Assembly: GCA_030141605.1 (NCBI GenBank)
Contig: JAQGDQ010000209.1
Coordinates: forward strand, 1 to 64,000
DNA from: Tubiluchus corallicola
Lineage: Eukaryota; Priapulida; Priapulimorpha; Priapulimorphida; Tubiluchidae
Length of the DNA: 64,000 nt
Direction: 5' to 3'
This document shows positions 57,326-64,000 of this stretch, piece after piece. The notes beneath the pieces were generated by a model. That model made no database searches, was not told the origin of the DNA, and saw only the letters and a list, made by a program, of their open reading frames with translations. The translations under genes were made by a program, and so were the position numbers. The first letter of the stretch is position 1. Every line of letters begins with the position of its first letter.

Positions 57326-60300
57326 ATGTTCACGCCGGCAGTTGGGACGTTTCTGATGCTGACTGGACTTTCAATTGCAGGTAAGCTTTGCTCACGTTGC
57401 TTTTGTGTATGACATTTTTGTTTTCTAAATTAAGTGGTAATGAATGCGATTTTCAATTTCTCCCGTTTCTTTTCTAAGACAACGCTGTTGCTTTCGTGTT
57501 GTTTGACTCATTACCTGAGTCTTCATGAATGGTACCTGAGATTGAGCCACCTTTGTTCTGCCTGGAATATTTCTGTTTAGTTTTCAAATTTAATGCTGGT
57601 TATATATTTATTGTATAACCCAAGACCAGATATTGTGCGGGTGAGAAATGGGGCACGAACAGGATATTAAGTTAGGTTTTGCGATCACAATTAGTTAATA
57701 GGTATACAATATACATAATCATTTCCCACCTTGCCAGACAGGATATTGAGTTAGGTTTTGCGATCACAATTAGTCCATAGGTATGCATAATCATTTCCCA
57801 CTCTGCCAGAAATTTAATGAACACTTCTTTTCAATCAAAGCAGTCGTATTTGTAGGTTTTTCTTTGTCTCGTTTGCTTTCTGAAAATAATTAAAAGGGTA
57901 TAATTAATTGTGCATTTAGGTGATGACCCAGACCGAGTCAGTCCGTAAGTGCGTGAAAAATCTGCGTGCCGTTTTTGTAATAAATGGCTGTTTTGTATTA
58001 AAGTTGGTATTATGAGTTGTGGACCAATTGCTTCCTCCACCGCGCGTTCAAAAACTTCATGATTGTTTTCTGTACATGTTTAGTAAAGTAATTACATGCA
58101 CACTCACTTGTACAGTGTACAGTAACCAAATTGCATGCAGTAGCTGCACGTGGTGTTTATTGTTAAGAGTTAATGTGTATTTAGTAGACAGTACAATGGC
58201 GTGCTGTTGTCGTGCACATATAGAGTAGTTCACTGCATTAACTCGCCCAGTTTGAGCTGTAACCGTCAGCACAAGGGAATGTGAACATACCAGTTTATAG
58301 CCCTGAGAAACTTTCTTCCCAGGTATTACCTATTAGCAAGAATTAGACTTCTGCGCAAGAGGTTATTTAAAACTGGTCAGCCTGTAATGTGGTCATTCGC
58401 ACGTGCAAGGCCAGCGTGAACAGTTTCTGTGTAGGCAGCCTTTGTTACCCTGAACTGTGTCATCCATGAGGCGAGGGCATAAAATTGTGCATAAAAAAGA
58501 GTTCTACTTTATGACAACTAATGTGGATAAATTTTTCGATATTTAACACTTATATAAATTACTTACCCTTTGACAACAGCTTTGTTAAATAACTTTATAC
58601 AGTTAAGTATAAATTAATATAGAAAATTCCACATGTTTGGTTTTTATTTTCTATTGTTGCATGTTTAATGAAAAACACGTGCAGTAAAAAACACGCATAT
58701 CAAGTGGCCGTTTGTATTTTAATATAAGATCTAACGTGGTGCTGTGCGCAATGCATGAAATGAATTCATTTGATGAATATTGCACATCTAATCATAGAAA
58801 CTTCTTGGTCTTTCATTTCAAAACTGACTGGATGTCCCAGAAATGCAGTAATTTGTTTTTTCCCTCATCATTTTTTCTAACTTAGAGTAGTTGTGCATAT
58901 ATATATGTCAATATGATTTGTTTATAATTTTGTGCTACGTTTTTCTCAAAATTAGTATTACTGATATTGTTTTTGAATAATGTATCCAATGTTAGATATA
59001 AAATTTACCCATATGCTATGTAACTAAGTATTTGTGCAATAAAACGTACTTGAAACTGAATTGATCTGTTTGTTTATTTTCGATATTTTACTTAATCATG
59101 TTTGTTCACAAGTCTCTGCTGCCTGATTAAATTTTACGTTTTACCTTATGATCTGACATTAAATGAAGATTCCGTCATATTTCTTATGTGGCAAATTGAA
59201 CGTTTTAAGTAGCGCTAGACTTTGACGTGTTTACTACCATCTACATTCTATCGAGATTTATAATCTTGCTATAAATATGTTTTCTCCGGGCGTTTTGCAT
59301 TTTTGTCATTTCCCTTGCAGTGCCTTTTCCTTCCCGGCTGATGTGTACAGTTTGTCATGGAAAAAGTCTATCATGATGTGTATTTTTTAATAAAACGAGC
59401 TATGTAATGTAGACGAAATGCTAGATAGTCTACAGAAATAATTTAGGTTATTTTACCGACAAGAATTCACTTTGATGGTGACTGGTGAGGTAAAAAGATA
59501 TAATCCACTGAGTGTAGAGTTGCTCATTTTATTGGTGTTTCTGCTATGTCTGAATGTGTTTATCAGAAAGCAGCATAGTCAGTAGAGAGATCGTACCAGT
59601 TAGCGAAGCAGCTCTGAGGAACAAAAATCTACTCGTGCATAAGCTATTGTCCATAGAAGTTGTCAAGCCATAATACATCTCGTGCACTATTATAATACTG
59701 TGTCCACATTGCACAGTGTCTGAACGTTTTGAGAACAGCGAAAAACTGAGATATTTGACATTTGTTGACATGTACTTAAAATTACTATAAAATATATAAA
59801 AATTATACGTGGCATATGCTAGTTGTGTATCTACTGTAGATAATTTATATAGTTGTTTTGTCTGTCAGGATTACTTGAAGCCCAGCGTGGGCAAGCTTGT
59901 TGTTTTTGACGATTGCTACACTGGGTCATCCCCGAAAAACCAAATTTTAGCTGCCAAAGTATCAATGCGAAAAGTGAAAGCCTAGCCACTGTTTACATAA
60001 CACTGGCGAAGCATTAGATAATGCGCAGTTGCATCTTGTATTACAGGGCCTGGTGAGACTAGACAAACAGCTGTCCTCGTCCAAAAACATTCCAAAAAGT
60101 ATCCGTTTCCGAGTAAAAATTTCACGCCATGCCGTAGAAGTAGCGCGACTGGGAAGTTTTGAAGAGCAGCGATAACTGCGGCGAATTTGTTTTGTAAAGA
60201 GAGTTCGGAGGTCTGAAAAATACCACTGGCCAAACGTATCGTCAAAAACGTTAAAAAACGAAACCCAACTCCAGTAATGTTCGGTATGCAGGACTTTGCA

Positions 60301-63300
60301 AGTGTGTGTTCAGAATGAAGAATGAATGACATCTATGACTCCTGAAAGAAAAGGACAGTCCTGTAGGATAAGTAGATTTTCTGATCAGGTGCACTTGAAC
60401 GCTGCACTATCTGGAAGTATAAAATGAACGTTATAAATCAAGTTTATTAAAATAAATCGAGTTGTTATAGATTTAAATAATTATGTGATAAGCCCGCCTG
60501 TTAAATTCCTTCTTCTATGTTAAAGTCATGTTAAAATCTCACTACAATTTTCCACCAATTACACAGGCATGCTTTGTTTCAGTTATTCAAAAACTTGGAT
60601 GCAGATGGCACCACATGTTGACTACACTTAGCTGATGTTTAAAAAACAGCGCTCAGCCATATCAAATGCAGTGCTAATTGGCGCAGTTGTTCTGCGTCAT
60701 GTTATACACATTACTCACATGTTGCATTGATTAGGAAGTATGGTAGTCGTTGAGTGAACCCCCACAACTACCAGGGATGTATATGACATCTGGTGTAGCC
60801 ATTTAAACGTCCATACATCTAGATGTCACTCCATTTATTGGCTGACAGATGCGTATGTGAATTTCAGGACTCGTGCAGTTTTTTTGTTAGTTGGTCGAAA
60901 ACCTTCAGGTTTTGGGTAGTACCCTACTAGTTGCATTAGTGATATTGAATTGCACGTTAATTTGTACAGGTTCTCAAATGTCTGAGTGTCTTCACTGTAA
61001 TCAGGATAGTTCACCAACTGTCTTTACTATTTAGTTCAGCAAAATATTTCTGATGCATGTACATGTAGTTCATTATTCTGCCAGCTGAAATATAATACTC
61101 GAGGGAAAAAGATCTATTTAATGTGGGTACTTGCGTCGGGACAGGAATCTACGTAGTAGTATCTACTGTATCAAATCATTTTATTTGTTATAAACAAAAG
61201 AAATACATACATTCCAGTTATTGGACTTTGGTCCAAAAATAGGAATTACACACACAAAAACAAATGTACACAGTAACACACAAACAAAACATGAAATCAA
61301 ACAAGTACTATATAAAGATATACGCAAAAAGATGTATATTAGACTTAAGGACTGGTGCAATATAGATTGAAAAGTGCAAAATTGAGATCAAATTTCGTGA
61401 TAAGATAATTTAATATATTGTGATAGGTTGATTTCAGTATTATAACAAATTTGTATATTGTCTAAAATTATATCAGTGTTATCAAGGTTATTAATGATAA
61501 TCATGTAATGATTAATGAAGCTCATTTTGGATGCACATCTACGCTCTAAAAGGATACTATTTTTCTACCAGAAGTGAGATCGGCCTTTTAACTGGCAGAG
61601 GTGCCTTGCATCATCACTTTTAAACTAGCCGTGCTGATTCACTTCAAAATTCTCTCTTGGGAGTCAGCGTTACTCACTTTACAATCATTACAGCAAACTT
61701 GTAGCCATTAAAAGTTATTGCATTGCTCAGCTGCAGTCATTTCGCTGTAAATTGGTTTCTTGCTCGTGTGTACATTTCTTACTTTACCGAAGTTTGTAAT
61801 GTCTTAATGGCTATTATGGGATCTTTCCCTTTTTTACCGAATTTAATTAATCCGATTAACGTTGATTCACTGCTCTGACTTGCAGCTCTTTGGTTAATAT
61901 ATTGTATTACTGTGAATAGCCCTTAACCCTATTCCTGGTGTCTGTAGACCAAAACTGGTTCGTGGATGCATTAACATCAATTTTTTTGGTCGTTAAAGGT
62001 TTAATATTGTCGTTTGACAAATACAGTATAATGTTATTTACTTCTCCAAGTTCGCTTTATTATTTGTATGTAAATTTGTAGTTGATAATTTAAAATGGCA
62101 TGAAATCTCAAAAGCTTATGATTGTTCTCCAAAGACCAAACTTTCTATTTTTTTCAAAGTGTATGAATTTCTCCTGTGTTTATTAATTCAAATTCATGCG
62201 AGAAAATACTTAGTGTAGATGTTTAAAATACATAAAACATATTATTAAAATATTGTCAAAGAATTTTAATTACAGTACTTAGTAGAAAGCTCCAAGCTCC
62301 AAACTTTAACTAAACCAAATAAACACGTTAACAAAATTTTTCCAGAAAATTTCTTTCCATTATCTCTTTTATACTTAGTTTCGCTGTAGACATAACCTGC
62401 TACCTTATTGAGGGTAGATGTCGGAAATACATGCGTGAAACATACTAAAGTTATCAAAGAATTTTAATTACAGTATTTAAACTTTTAAATAAAAAACTAC
62501 AAGTTTCTAAATCTTAATCCTGAAATTTCTTTCTATTTTTCCTTTATATTAAACAGTTTCCCTGTAGGTATAGCCTGTTACTTTTTAGAGGATGTTTTCG
62601 CTCAGTCGTGTAATCGTGTTACTTTAGCAGTTGCAAATTTACTAACTCATCGCACCAGGCTTTAGCCACATGTAAATCTGTTAGTTTGCTGGTTTCTTGC
62701 CTAACAACAACAAATATTGGGCTGCTTTATCTGTTTTCTTTAGCTTTGTAACAAGTGTGGTCGGCAAGCCTTGTTGCAGGTTCAATATACCACATTTAAC
62801 CTCCCATGTTTGCAAGTGAAATTTAACTTTTACGCTGTTGAATTAATCGATTCTAAGATATTAGTTATTGACACGCGACTAACAATTCCCAGTAGCTTGG
62901 ATTTTAATGACAAACAGACTCTAAAAAGCATTAGGCTTCTTTTAGTGATGTACCTCAGAATGGACGATAGATGTTATCTATAAAGAAAATTATATCCGGA
63001 AACTTAAGATGTTCAATTCATATTCGTACTAATAAACATTAAAACTAAGTAGTCTGCGTATCACACTGCATTTGAAGGCAATGCATTAATAAAATTTATC
63101 ATGTTACCTCGCTCGCATAACATTATGAAAAAACCTGAAACGATTCCGTAACTGTAAGGTTTTACGTTGAATTCCCGCAAACTACCAACTAATACACAAA
63201 AACAATAAAAACCTTCTAAGTTCTTGGAGTCCTTTACTGAGTGTCACTATATCGGCTAGAATTAGAAAAACAAGCCGGAGAAAATAAACAGAATAGAAAC

Positions 63301-63922
63301 CTTCTGGCTAAACTTCTACATTATTAGACTCGAGAAGCTTTATTTAGATGCTGTCAGGTGAAAAATATCCAACTCGGCCATGACCAGCTTGTCAGTGACA
63401 GTTGAAGCTGCTTCTGTTTTATCACCACGCAAAGGTTTTTTTGGAAGTTTAGGCGATTGTATTTTAGTCGCTTTTGCTCATAATCTTACGCCTGGCTTAC
63501 ACAGTTTTGTTTCTGTACCAGGTTGTCCAGAAGAACCTTGCAAACTCAAATGCGATTATGGTCTGGTAATGACAGAAACTGGCTTCAGCTGCGCCTGCAA
63601 CAAGCCCCAAGGAGAACCCAAATGTCTGACAGAACATTTTATTTACATGTGTAACAAGGAGCTAGATACGTGTGCTGGTTTCGTCTATGATTTCAAGGGC
63701 TGCAGGATGTGTTATTGTTGCCGCCAGGAGTCTACACAAGTGCCAGGCGGCTCTGTGGCTGTTGATGGTGGCTTTGGTGCTCCCGTTCAGGAAACGTATG
63801 GCGAAAGTGCAGTATTTGTCGTTGGTGGGGCTGGTAGTAAACTAGCTGTTGACGTTTTCCTACATGTGGTTGTTGTAACAATAGGACTTGGGTTCAGTTT
63901 TAAAATTATTCACTGTAATTGA
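57326..63922 (+). CDS. Small Cys-rich secreted/GPI-anchored protein with antistasin-like core
   Basis: Two exons in phase 1: 57326-57380 (signal peptide MFTPAVGTFLMLTGLSIA) and 63522-63922 (ending CAC TGT AAT TGA), giving about 151 aa. The mature start CPEEPCKLKCDYGL then VMTETGFSCACN resembles the antistasin core (C-x-x-x-C-K-L-x-C-x-x-G...C-x-C) but lacks the Cys usually found right after the second Gly. A second Cys cluster follows (CLTEHFIYMCNKELDTC, CRMCYCC), then a Gly/Val region and a hydrophobic C terminus (VFLHVVVVTIGLGFSF) suggesting a GPI signal or membrane anchor. Antistasin proteins are often protease inhibitors; inhibition here is inference. An in-frame Met at 63380 upstream of the acceptor is less likely to be the start. 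Confidence 0.72.
57381..63521 (+). other. 6.1-kb intron of the antistasin-like gene
   Basis: Donor GTAAGC, acceptor ttctgtaccag. I see no further exon with confidence. It holds the 57661-57811 duplication and paired similar segments near 62255-62420 and 62450-62600 (both contain caaagaattttaattacagt). The ORF at 59982-60332 (minus) has no recognisable features. Confidence 0.6.
57661..57811. repeat. About 80-bp tandem duplication
   Basis: Two adjacent copies of a unit with gttaggttttgcgatcacaa and cataatcatttccca. Confidence 0.9.
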
Positions 63923-64000
63923 GAATGGCACACGTTGCTTCGTAACCTACATGAGTTTTGCCAGAAAATTGCTATTTGGATCACGGACAATTACTGAAGC

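Noticed and set aside
59982-60332. 116-aa minus-strand ORF in the antistasin-like gene intron
   Set aside because: No recognisable motif, no splice context and no codon pattern that distinguishes it from chance.
63380-63521. Upstream Met as start of the antistasin-like protein
   Set aside because: The segment is not a signal peptide and precedes a good acceptor that joins in phase to a proper signal-peptide exon at 57326.

Overview
This is an AT-rich, intron-rich eukaryotic window from an invertebrate metazoan. The evidence is GT-AG introns of 1-6 kb, abundant MITEs and decayed LINE fragments, long (GA)n and (TAA)n microsatellites, and animal extracellular domains (EGF, Ig, FN3, antistasin-like). 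I cannot name the species. Only short stretches are coding, so I rebuilt genes exon by exon from splice sites, phase continuity and family motifs.

Layout. (1) 1-2301 is an almost exact inverted copy of 13499-15799. It carries an out-of-place RTN4IP1 exon and ends inside an EGF-repeat coding exon at 2301/2302. (2) 2302-3733 (-) is one exon of an EGF-repeat protein, ending in a nearly perfect 126-bp tandem array. (3) 7561-19350 (-) is a complete eight-exon RTN4IP1 (mitochondrial quinone oxidoreductase-like) gene of about 380 aa. (4) 19351-23210 is the divergent intergenic region, holding a MITE, a dead LINE with PHD finger and endonuclease, and two microsatellites. (5) 23211-52872 (+) is a complete 20-exon NCAM/Fasciclin-2-type gene predicted to encode about 1143 aa: signal peptide, five Ig, two FN3, one transmembrane segment, and a long cytoplasmic tail ending in a PDZ ligand. 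The 3' UTR probably runs to about 54.4 or 54.9 kb. (6) 57326-63922 (+) is a two-exon gene for a small Cys-rich secreted or membrane-anchored protein with an antistasin-like core.

RTN4IP1 and the NCAM-like gene are head to head but functionally unrelated. The main points for follow-up are the inverted duplication meeting the EGF array, a dead duplicate of the linker exon between Ig1 and Ig2, a GC-AG intron, the repeated S-x-[D/E]-[L/F/W] motif and PDZ ligand in the cytoplasmic tail, a retained-intron stop that would swap that tail, and MITE pairs sitting within 15-25 bp of splice sites. I found no CRISPR, operon or otherwise new multi-gene system. This looks like ordinary animal chromosomal DNA with interesting gene-architecture details.
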